Part shown: piece after piece, positions 21,230 through 31,477 of the stretch
Position numbering within the stretch: position 1 is the stretch's first letter
Layout of the letters: each line of letters opens with the position of its first letter
From: Gracilariopsis chorda
Lineage: Eukaryota > Rhodophyta > Florideophyceae > Gracilariales > Gracilariaceae
DNA length: 64,000 nucleotides
Assembly (NCBI GenBank): GCA_003194525.1
Contig: NBIV01000226.1
Span: forward strand, 1 to 64,000
Direction of reading: 5' to 3'
Translations under genes and position numbers: made by a program
Notes under the pieces: generated by a model
Databases searched by the model: none
The model's input: only the letters and a program-made list of their open reading frames with translations
What the model was told of the DNA's origin: nothing

Positions 21230-24200
21230 ATCAATGCTATTACATCAAGCCACAAAGCAACGTCAGTATTTTGGATGCGTAAAAGACAGCGCGCTTGGTT
21301 AGTATGTCGGCAGTTACCACATCAGTCCTTCAGCAGCTCTTCTAGGTGTTGATATTTTAGAGCAATATGCTTTTTTTTTTCCGAAAAACATAGGATTCTT
21401 CACGACCGACATAGCAGTAGAAGTGTCTGTTGCTATGGAGATTTGGTGCATATGAGGTTCATCCTCCAGCACTGTTTGGCTACGTAATTACCAGCACATT
21501 CTGCGAAAACACGGTACTGTTCTTCCACAATACGACAATGCAATTTATTCTGGCTCTACAGACGACAGCGCAACAAAAGTCTGCTTCTTGGTCGTCTACA
21601 TCGCAGGTGCTTCACTCAACTTTATCAATAATCCAGTCGTAAGCGTTCTCGTCTCACGACAACTAGCCCAACCTGAGTCACAGTAGACCTTCATTGGTGC
21701 TGTATTATTGGACGGAAAGAGCAATCAAAGACGCTATGTACACTTCAAGTATTTGAGTACTATTTTTTGCAAGCCCAACATGCCTCATGTATGGGTCAGG
21801 GACCTGCCTTGCCAACATTAAAGCGGCGAATATGAAGTCTGGCCACAATAAGATGGCCAAGTACATCAAACGTCCTACCAGTTTCCGGTATTGTCTGTGT
21901 AATCCAGATTGAACATGCCGTTCGTCCTCTTTAAGAGCTGTGATGTCAAACTGTAACGGCAATGGAGTTCGAGCAACGTTCAAGTTGGCCAGACCATTTT
22001 CCTGCCGTAATTTGTCAATATATCTGCTTTGTTGTACCTTTATTCCGTTACTTTGCCTCATTATATGCAACCACACAAAACATTTTGCATGGCCAAGAAT
22101 CTTAACCTTAAAAAGATTGTGCATCTCTGACTTGAAGTCTTCGAGGAGAAATCGGGAGTGACAAGATGTCAGTAAGTCATAAACGACCACTATGATGGTC
22201 AAGGTTCTGCTGTTAGACTTGTATATATAGAGTCGGCGGTCTGTACACGACTGCTTGAATCCCAGGTGCAATAGCGCTTTGTGCATGACAAATCCCCATA
22301 TTTGTCCGGCTTGCTTTGCAACGAACATTGACTTTAGAACCAAGTATACCTTGCCAGGAAATATGAGAATCTACAAGCATGTTGGGGTTGTTCCATGATA
22401 AGAGGACACGTCTAGATCCCCATAAAGGTATGAATTGCTAATATGCATTGTCTTTTGTATTAGACCTTGAGCTGCTTCCTTTGCCAACAAAAGGTAAATG
22501 GTTTCAAGATGGGCAACCAGGGCGTACAAGTGGTCTGGGTCGCAATCCAAGTACGGACGCTGGTAGTCGCTCCATGCTACGCAACGCTGTTCTGGAAGAA
22601 AGTGCGGAGGGTCGGAACTTAATTGTGAAAAAACCTACATAGTAATGGCAAGGGTTTCATGTCAGGTTCTATTTCAATTAGATTCCAAGTTTCACTTTCT
22701 ATCAACGCATCGCACTCTCTGTCGATGCCTTCTGCACATCTGGGAATAGCTCTGGCTGCTTCATAGCTCTTGGAGACTCTGCGATCATCCCCAAGGTCTT
22801 TAAAGCGTGAGTATGCGACAAAGCAGTGGGCAGTGGAAGCATCTACATGATCTTCATCACCTTCACTCATCCTTTTCTCGGCTTCGTATCGTTCGAGAGA
22901 CGAGGATTCCATAAGGTCTTGGATTGAAGGAAAGGCCTCCTTTGTAACCTTAAAATCTGCCTCGCGGCACTTTATTACTTTTCCCGTGGATGGAATGTAT
23001 ATCCTGTACAGTTTCCGCGCGCTCTGCATCCCCACGAATTGTCTAGAAATAGCGCGTGGTGAGAACTTCTTATTTTCGAAGTCTTCAGGCCTGTATATGA
23101 ATGCGTAGCCTTCTTGCCCGAACGTCAGTGAGTTTGTGAAGTCTGGTTTTCGTCCGAACCATAATATGTAAAAAACCTTCATTCCCGCTCGATGATTTGG
23201 TAGGTGAGGTTTTAAGATGTTTGCGTGAGAGATGGCATCCACCCATAGTTCATGCAATAGCTTGGAGGCAAACAGGAGTATTCTAGCCATCTTCCACAAG
23301 TCTTGGATGACTTTCTCTACTACGCCATTCGATTGGTGTGCGTACGGTGGGTTGAACTCTAGTAGTATACTATTTTCTATCGCGTATGAGACGAAGTAGT
23401 CTGACCTATTCTCACCCGCCCCGTCATAGCGAACGCGGTATACGTGGTTCGGAGGTAGTTCGGTTTCCACGCGAGCCTTCTACCGGTGGACAGACTAGAA
23501 GAACTGTATCTTTGTACTTATAAAATCTATTAAGCTTGGCCTCGTCTTTTCATCAATGATGACTTGCATATATTTTGACCCTTGTAAACGGGTAGAAGTA
23601 ATGGGTCCAGTAAGGTCGGTGTGCGTTAGCTCCAAAAGTCAGTGCACCACGGAGATTGATTCCAAAATTGAAGTACGCTTGGTACTGGCGTCAATGCATG
23701 GAATGCATATGACGCCATTGACTTCGTCTGAAGAGAGTTTGTTTACGCCTTGACACAAATCAATGCATGTCATGAGTTTATCCCTGCCAGGATGTGCGAG
23801 TTGCTCGTGTCAATACTTGGCTCTGTTGCCAGGTGTGTGTGCTGCGGCTTGTACCTGTAGTGGCGGTACGGGGCTCAGTAGGAGATAGAGGCAGTCTCTC
23901 GGAGTGGAGTGTTTTATGACTTGGTACGTTGTGCGCTGCCTAATTATGAAGCCGTTTGAGGATTGCACATCGACGTAAGTCGCCAGGTCGGATAACGATA
24001 CGAAGTTAGATTCGAAGGTTGCGGTATATTTGGCTGGTAATATAAGTCCGTTTTCCAAGGGTAGCTTTATTTTTCCACAACCCACGATCTATGACTGTTT
24101 GCGGGGTTGTTTGGTGATATTCCCAGAACAACGATTTGACCTTGATGAAAAAATGACTAGCCCCAGAGTCTAGCCATTTTGGGGTAGTGTTGCTCTGGTG

Positions 24201-24860
24201 GAGACTGGCATTAGCTAATGCTATGAATCCGCGATGGTGGTTTCTGTTTCTGTCGCCATGGTTGCGGTTAGCGTTTGGTCGCCCTTGGTTGTGGAAGTGG
24301 GTAAAATTGTTAGAGTCCATCGCTCGATTTTTGTTACATCCCTCCTCTTTGTTACGTTTCTTATAAGAGCTTTTATTGTTGGGATGTTGTTGGTTGTTGT
24401 TCCTATTGCGCCAAAACTCTGTCCTGATGTGGCCAATGCGTCCACAACTCCAACCTACGGCTCCTTGCTTGTTCCCTTTTGGACGCTGCTTGCGTCGGGT
24501 TGTGGGCTTCTTCGCAGTGAGGTGAGGGTGAATTCCATCTTTCTTGGCCTCAGTAGTCTTCTTTGTAGAAGTAGAAGCCCGGTTAGTACATCGGTCCATT
24601 TCGGATCGCACAAGCGAAAAGACTTGATCGTGTCCCATGATGGTCGCGTCAGCCAACAGTGTGATTGCCATTACTAAGTTTGGCAAGGTACTAAGCAGAG
24701 TCACGGCTCGCTTCCTGTGCGTGAGTGGGTCACCCAGTCTAGGGAGTTCCAAGTAGTTTGTCTCCAGCTCAAGCACATGTCTCTGTTTGTCATCGCCATC
24801 CTTGAATGTCAAGGTGCTTAGATTTTGGCAGAAGTTCAGATTTCGTTGTATGTTATCCAT
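21230..24860 (-). pseudogene. Copia gag-pol relic (element D), different family
   Basis: The gag part (24,860-24,180) includes DLVMAITLLADATIMG-like gag helices and a zinc knuckle near 24,420-24,460 that has lost cysteines (WSCGRIGHIRTEF). Protease (LDSGASHFF) is at 24,150-24,175. Pre-integrase and integrase run 23,810-22,700, with the AHQSNGVVEKVIQ integrase segment near 23,320-23,365. Reverse transcriptase (22,343-21,780) has its YVDD replaced by VVYD near 22,185. The RNase H end (KSIALKYQHLEE, then TADILTK) lies near 21,270-21,370. Stops and a gap near 22,400-22,620 break it. It is plainly Copia by domain order. Confidence 0.85.
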
Positions 24861-25970
24861 CTTATATGTAGACTCCGGTTTGTTCCATACCTTCAGAGCA
24901 GAGAAGTGTTATCGTTCGAGTAGTACCGAGACTGCGACGATCGGTTGCTTGTCAAGGTTTTGGACGATGGCCGATCTTGCCTTACAAACGGCGTCGTCCC
25001 TTCCCTTTTGAGCTGAAGCGGAACCGTCACTTGTACGAGGTTCCGACAGCACGAGTAACCATTGCAGGGAGTGCATGAGATCCCTAATGTATATGCGCCA
25101 CATATAATAGTCGGCGCTTTCTTTTAGACACGGGATAAGTTAATTTTCATGGTAAGTCTCAGAGTCCATCGCGGAGTATCACTCGACGCGAGACTACGAG
25201 AGACTGGCAGATGGAAGTATTCATCAGTGCCCTACCGGTCGGGGAATTCCTCTACTACTTTTCCGTACCCGGGTATACTTGCACGAGATGATATCTCCGG
25301 TTCCCCAAAGGTCAGAACTCTGGCTCTAAGTAAGACTCTGTCGGTGAGATGCGATTTCAGCAGCCTGTCCACGTTCTTTGAAATCCAGAACGAGAATGCG
25401 TGTAGCTTAAGGAATGTCCAGAAAAGGTTACTAACAGCGAGATATATGTTCACCAGGTGACCTCCTCCAATTCCATACAGCTACTTGCGCGGCGATCGTG
25501 CTCCGTAAAACTTCCTTGTCTTCACTAATCTCCGTCCTGAACGACGAGACACCCTGTCCCTTTACGAGCAGCTACACTCACCCCAGCTGAGCCACTTATA
25601 CAACAAGTGCGCTACCTGCAGTTTTAGTTCAAGTCCCCAGTCAATTTACAACCAGTATTTGGCTTGCGAACCTTAGCTCAGCCAAGTGCTAACTTCCCGG
25701 CGGAAGCCTTATTCAGGACTTAAAAAGTACGTCGTCTTATCTTCAACTTCCCTTGCGAGGTAATGAAATCCCGAGGCCTTATTCAGGACTTTATAATTCG
25801 CAGCTTGCCGTCTGTAATCGTAGTCCAAGCCCTGAAGGCCTTAATGCGAAGCCTGCAGTACCTGCGATACGTCACCACTAGAAGCTTCACTTGATCGGCA
25901 GAGACCACAAGCCAGTTTCAAGGGTTGTTCAACAACACGCTGCCTTTCAAGAAGCATCTAGTGCATACGA
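24861..25970 (-). repeat. Leader/LTR-side region of Copia D
   Basis: The part near 25,420-25,510 resembles the leaders of elements A and B (CTAACA-GCGAGATATATGTTCACCAG). A direct repeat, GCCTTATTCAGGACTT, occurs near 25,705 and 25,775. No primer-binding site or LTR edge could be fixed, and no coding region was seen. Confidence 0.45.
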
Positions 25971-25979
25971 TCTAACGCA

Positions 25980-26330
25980 ACGCTGGATACGGAGAGGGAG
26001 GGGGAAGTACGGCGCGACAACCAAGTAGTATATGTGAGGGGAGCGGCAGCGACAGCACGACAACCAATTAATGTGTGTGTGGGGGGGGAAGGGCCGAAGC
26101 GGCGACAGCACGGCAACCAAGTAGTATGTGTTCGGGGGGGGGGGGGGTGGCGACAGCAAACACGTAGTGTACAAGAAGGGGGATAGTGGTGGGGCAGCAC
26201 GGCAAACAAGTAGGATGCGCGTGGGGGGCATCGGCGGTGACAGCATGGCAACCAAGTAGCATGTGTGCGAGAAGGGAAGGGCGGCGACGACGGTGGCGAC
26301 AACCACGAAGGGTGCGCAGGCGTGCGTAGA
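25980..26330. repeat. G-rich minisatellite
   Basis: About six imperfect units of roughly 50-60 bp repeat a CGACAGCACGGCAACCAAGTAG core followed by a G-rich tract. One tract near 26,130-26,150 is a long near-pure G run. The open frames read across it on the minus strand (CRAV and Pro-rich repeats) follow from the repeat and are not convincing genes. The plus strand could form G-quadruplexes. Confidence 0.8.
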
Positions 26331-26639
26331 TGGGTAGCTGCGACAGCCGTGGAGGGTGCACACACGGAAAAGAGGGTTGGGCTGCGCGGCAACCTTGGAG
26401 CCCAAACGGGGGGTTGTTGGGCGGTGCAAAGTGCTCCAAAACCGCAAGTGCTATCAAGCTGGGTTGAAGGGATAGGGAGGTCAGTGCCCTACAAGGTTGT
26501 TAAGGGTTTTTATGGTAGAGTGAAAACGAGTTAGAGATCGTCTACTAACATTGTTTGTTTTGGCGTCAACAGGCGCTGTCTGACGTTTTTTCACGAGACT
26601 GGTAACGATACGTCTTTTTGGGGCCAAATTGGTATTGAA

Positions 26640-26815
26640 AATCGTATACGATGCTACCATGTAGTTGTTTTCATTGCAACTGTACATTCTCTTCGTCATT
26701 ACGGGCATGGCAGATAAGCGAGTTCATTTATTTACTTCCTCTAGTTAGAAAGAGTGGCCTGTAAACCAGGTTCCATCTGGTGGCCAGCGTGGCTCAATTC
26801 AAATCCAGTGAGCGT
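26640..26815 (+). repeat. Dispersed repeat, second copy
   Basis: Same-orientation partner of 20,820-20,985, with the anchors CTTCGTCATTACGGG and GGTGGCCAGCGTGGCTC. Similarity ends near 26,815. Confidence 0.75.
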
Positions 26816-27456
26816 TTCAGGTTTTACCACCACGCGATTCATCAGTGGGTGCATTCAAAAATTACCAGTTGGCGTTCTGGTCAAATATGAGCCAATAAAT
26901 ATAGGCTAAGTCGCTCAAATCTTGCCGGCTGTATTTCAGATTTGGCGATCAGAATGGGCCGTCCGGGGGTTCACTCTGATTGCCAAACCGTCCGCGAAAC
27001 GTCCTCCAAACGAAACCCAACCGAGAAAGCACTCAAGAACTCAGAGAGTGGCGGTAGCGGCTTGTGTAAATTTGAACTCAGCTACCCTGGCGGGCTCACC
27101 CCATTTTTTCAAACGCTGCAACCACAAAACCCGGTCGGACCACTCTGCTCACCACACCCGCCATGGTCTTCTACATCCTAACTTAAACCACCAACTGACA
27201 CCGTGGCAGCGCATTCTAGCTCATCTCAACACCCCTCGTACTATAATGATTTGTTCATGTATGAGGGTGGTGTTGTTGATTGGCAGGAGACGTCACGCCA
27301 GTAAACACGCGCCCACGCCCCCGTAGGCGGCTGCAAAACCCTCTCCTTGCGCAACGCCTCCCTTCCATTCACCGAACTCACCAGCAGCAGCAGTAGCAGC
27401 AAAGCGTACAGCTCATTGGTTGCTGCTGCATGCTGCTGCATGTTGACTGCTTCTGA

Positions 27457-27507
27457 TGCTGAGTGGCTGGCACTACAGTAAATGACTACAATGCCAACCA
27501 CTCAGCA
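27457..27507. repeat. Imperfect palindrome
   Basis: The arm TGCTGAGTGGCTGGCA (27,457-27,472) pairs with TGCCAACCACTCAGCA (27,492-27,507), 15 of 16 positions, around a 19-base loop. Confidence 0.85.
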
Positions 27508-27542
27508 GCAGCAGCTGCCTGGTGCGACTCGTGGCTGGCATG

Positions 27543-27602
27543 TTGCACTGCGCCAGTGCCGAACAATGCACAGAGCACATATAATGCACTGGCGCAGTGC
27601 AA
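27543..27602. repeat. Perfect 16-bp inverted repeat, 28-bp spacer
   Basis: TTGCACTGCGCCAGTG (27,543-27,558) is exactly reverse-complemented at 27,587-27,602. It lies 35 bp from the preceding palindrome. It could be the ends of a very small element, a cruciform or a hairpin in RNA. Confidence 0.9.
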
Positions 27603-28256
27603 AAAGCATCCCCCTTGCTGACCGTAACCACTATTTTGCATCTCATTCAGGCTATGACAATAGCACAGTGTCGTAAACTTTTGCTACTTTGGGCACTGTT
27701 GCTGGCATGGAACCTAGGCAAAGCCAAGCTCGTGTGCAGGTCACCACAAGAGTAACCCGCTGAGTACCACGGATTTGTGAAATATCAGGTGCTCCTCTGT
27801 GCTATACTGGTCGTTTGACGGCGATCAAGAATTCTGAGGGTTTCGCGGACTTAATCCCAGCTTGCTGTGCAGGGTCCGGGGCGGCCGCCGTGTCGTACCT
27901 CTTGGGGCCAGAAAGCACACTTCAGTGTGTGAGTAGAAGCAGACCAATCTTTACAGCTGGACGCGGGTTAAACATCAAACTTCTTGAAAGCTGGCTGGGC
28001 ATACTCCGCTTGTCATAATCATAAAGGAGTGTGTCGAGAGTCCCTGTGCTGCGCACGACTGCATCGGGGTAGATATAAGTTTTGCAGCATTTTTTTTAAT
28101 TTCTTATGAAACTAGGCCCGGTGGGTGCAAAGCAACAAACTGCAACTAGTTTTTCACTTTCAACTCTTTCAATATTGGAAACATATTATGAAACTGTTTC
28201 AAAATTTTTAGGGGTTTTGAAAAATAGAATCTTTCTTTTTATTTTTGTAAATTGCG

Positions 28257-29174
28257 ATGGTGCGAGGAGGTCCATGTTCAAACTCCGGAAGGGCCAAAGC
28301 GAATTCCGGAGGTGACAGAGCGACTTCCAGAGGTGGCAGAGCGAGTTCTGGAGGTACCAAGGAAAATTCTGGAGGTACCAGAGCGAATTCGGGAGTTGCT
28401 AGGGCACATTCTGGATGTGCCAGGGCAAATTCAGAAGGTTCCAGGGCAAATTCTGGAAGGGAAAGAGCAAATTCAGGAGCACCCAGGGTGAACTCAGGCG
28501 GTGCAAGGCCAGGAGCTGGACGACCTCGACGATTGCCAGTTCCTCCCGCTCCAGATGAGATACCGGTGAATGAGAGGGGAGCGCACGTTCAAGGACCCAT
28601 TGTTCCGGCCGTGGAAGAGGACGAAATCACTCATGCACCAACGTTCGGCACTGGGGCAAGTGGTTCCAGGCCCACATCAAGATCAACATCCTCTCCTATG
28701 CCTCCATCTCTCCCACCGATGCCTGCGCCTGCTGTTAATGATGAGGGCAACAAAACCGTGGAGAAAGATGCGCATCCTCTGTCACAAGTGGAAGAATAAG
28801 AGCAGATGCCCGTTCCGATGGAATTGGAAGAGGGCGAGATCAATCCTGCTCCCTCACAGCCGCCGCAGCAGCCTTCTCTGCCGAAAGTTGAAGAAAAACA
28901 ACAGATGCCTATTTTGATGGACGTGGAAGAGGATGAGATCACTCCAGCCCCCTCACAGCCACCACATCAACCTGCTCTGCCACAAGCCGAACAACAAGAA
29001 GAGCAGATGCCAGTTCCCATGGAAGTTGAAGAGGATGAGATCACTCCTGCTCCCTTACACCCGCGACAGCAGCAGCCGCAGCAGCCGCAGAACCCACAGG
29101 AGCAGATTGATACGATGATCATGCAGTGTGCTGGACGTCTGGATCGAGGACTGTATCACGTGTACTATGAGTGA
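28257..29174 (+). CDS. Disordered repeat protein upstream of Helitron copy 2; one internal stop
   Basis: A true ATG at 28,257 opens a frame of 180 codons to a TAA at 28,797. The same frame then continues to 29,174. Residues 11-80 are ten heptads of the type GG-x-R-A-N-S, encoded by ten 21-bp tandem units at 28,287-28,496. After the stop come three units of 33-34 residues (QMPVPME-x-EE-x-EI-x-PAP and a Pro/Gln tail) at about 28,803-29,100. The product would be basic then acidic, and disordered. No known domain was found. It lies just before the Helitron Rep region on the same strand and may be its leader ORF or captured DNA. Confidence 0.45.
28287..28496 (+). repeat. Ten 21-bp tandem units
   Basis: Units begin GGAGGTACC or close variants and keep a 21-bp period without slippage, so they preserve the reading frame as seven-residue repeats. 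An incomplete eleventh unit follows. Confidence 0.9.
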
Positions 29175-30360
29175 GATACCACGGCAGATGGAGCTTGGAA
29201 TGATCCGGCCATACGTGCAAGCGTTCCAGAGTTTGAGACGCTTTCCACTGCGGGTCAAAGGCAACGCGGAAGATGGAGCGAGCATGCACACACGCTCTAC
29301 TCTTGCCCTTACCCGGACTGGAAATTGACAATTCGTAGCTGCAAGTACTGCAGATACGTTTTGCTTGGCAAAAAACAACCGGAATGTGCTGTGGAATGAG
29401 AAGAATGTGAGGATGGGGCGTCACGTTCTGCAGGAGGTATAGCAACGAGTTGGTTCGAAGTCTTTACAGCCTGAGACCGTTTCAATCCCATTTCTTCAAC
29501 TTGAGTACACTCTTCGTGACGACGCAAGCGTTTATGGACATGTCGTATGTGACGGGAGGCGGTACTTCCTTTCTCAAACTTGAGGGAAACGCAGCTCTCG
29601 CTCTCCTCACGCAGAACCAGAACAGCACGTGCTACAGATTTCCGTGGGGTACTGGTCCGCCTTCCTGGGATCCATCTCACTATTCGCGTGCCAATATGCG
29701 TGCGTTCATTCAGTACATCAACGAGAAATACATCGTACCCAAGTTGTACAATGTGATCCAGCCGAAGCCAGAAGAGGTGCTCGAACTACCGATCCATGCT
29801 CAGCACGCAACAGCAACAACAACAACAAAATTTGGAGACCACCGAGGATATCAGTGTGCAAGCAGCAGAACAAGGAGTAGTCGTATGTGGATACGAAGGA
29901 ACCCGAAGTGCTACAGTCAGTGGTCCTCATGCAGGTGCTATCCGTCTCCCTCAAGATGTTCCTGGTGGCAGGCCAACCATGATGAAAACGCTCGTGGTTG
30001 ATCCGACTGGTCTGCAACGAATGGAGTCGCAGTACCGCGCTTGGTAGAAGAAACAGTAACAAAAGAGCAAGCTGCAGTGACAACTGCTGCTGCTGCTGGA
30101 GCATGGGCGATTGTGAATGCCGCAAACAGTGCGCAAGTGCGGTACTGACATCTCGGTGATCAACACGAAGCGTTTTAAATGGGCCTGTTTCAGCATGCAA
30201 GGAACTCCACATAGCAAAGCTCAGGTCTCATCGTCAACGAGTGGAAGCTCCGAAAGATGCACCTGGGCCGAGAAAGCGAAGCAACGTCTGTACACAGACA
30301 ACATCCTCCTAAACAGTAGACCATTTATGTAGATGTGGATGCTCCATACGCACATAAACA

Positions 30361-31416
30361 TTGAGGACATGCGACTACTTCCTGGAAAGAGAACGACATG
30401 CACGTATTGTACAAGACCAAGAGATCCAGCAAGCACAACAGCAATCAGGTCATGTGTCACTGTCACAGTTCGCAGAAAGGGGACGCATCTTTCTGCCCGA
30501 TGACTTAGTCAACTCAGCAGCATACTGGAAGAACAAGCGCAAGAATGTACAGGCGATCGTAGCTCGGAGAGGACAACCTTCTCTTTTCATTATAATCTCC
30601 ATGAACATCTGGAGAGAGGACATCCAGCGCCTTGCTATAGATACCAGCAATCGGAGCCCATTTACGGCACAGAGTAACCGCCCTAGACCGTTTGACAGAC
30701 CGGGTCTGAATGCAAGGGTGTACAAACAGTACTCAAACTACTTCATGAAGGACTTGGAGAAGAACTCGGAGCTCATCTTTGGAATTAAGTACCTGGGGCT
30801 TGCATCAAAGCTCGAGTTTCAAGAACGCAATGTGCCTCATTACCAAATGCTCTTGTGGCTCGAAGAAGGCGTGATTGAAGAGGTTCATGTTATCGAAGAG
30901 CTGATTCGTGCAGAACTTCCTCTTCCAGTTGAAGACGACGCATTGAGTGGCCTTATTCGTTCCATGCACTGGCACCGCCACTCCCCCTATTGCCAGAATC
31001 GCGCTGGGCAGTGTACGTTTGGATACCACAGAAACATGATTATGCAGGAGACGTACATCGAAGAAGGCACGAATCGCGTCATCTACCGCAGAAGAAGGCA
31101 AGAAGACCTCAATATTGTGCCATACAACCCAAATCTGACCAAAAAGAACCGCTCCCATATCAAAGTTGAACGCACACAAGGAGGGGGCCCAGTGGCCTAT
31201 CTGATGAAGTACGCGTTTAAGCAGTGCAAAGCGCAGGAGGTGGTGCTCAATTTAAGTAATGCTAATGAGACAGGCACGCAGAACGAGGAGCAACAAGAGC
31301 AGCAGGTGCAGAACGACATTCGGGCATACATACGAGCGCGTGTAGTGTGTGCCGTCAACGCAGCTTGGAGAATTTTCGAGTTTCGACATGTTCAAGTCGT
31401 ACATGAAGTAGAGTGA
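30361..31416 (+). pseudogene. Helitron copy 2, Rep nuclease with altered HUH
   Basis: This is the longest Rep frame in the window (351 codons, opening with TTG, not ATG). It contains RPRPFDRPGLNARVYKQYS, the HUH region EFQERNVPHYQMLLWLEE, VERTQGGGPVAYLMKYAFK (tyrosine motif, near 31,165-31,225) and a Glu/Gln-rich tail. In the HUH motif the second metal-binding His is Gln, a one-base change from a His codon; copies 1 and 3 keep His. The frame ends at 31,416, before the helicase. The long open frame suggests fairly recent activity, but the altered histidine should abolish nicking. Confidence 0.8.
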
Positions 31417-31477
31417 CTGGCCATTCACTTGGAAGGAGAGCGACAGTTTCTGCTCAGAGGTCCAAATTAAATCCATT

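Larger units (their letters stand above)
26816..28256. other. No gene seen; repeat-bearing spacer
   Basis: Apart from two inverted repeats (27,457-27,507 and 27,543-27,602) and CAG/CTG-rich patches near 27,380-27,440 and 27,500, nothing was recognised. A plus frame at 26,922-27,326 has no homology that I can see. The 5' end of Helitron copy 2 may lie in the upper part. Confidence 0.4.

Noticed and set aside
25947-26457. Long minus-strand frames across the minisatellite (up to 166 codons)
   Set aside because: All three frames are open because the underlying unit lacks stops; the composition is set by the G-rich repeat.
26640-26815. tRNA-like or SINE origin of the dispersed repeat (it contains TTCAAATCC)
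   Set aside because: No convincing A and B boxes at proper spacing and no cloverleaf could be drawn.
27241-27501. Minus-strand secreted peptide (leucine-rich core)
   Set aside because: The leucine run is translated CAG-type repeats, and the frame covers a palindrome.
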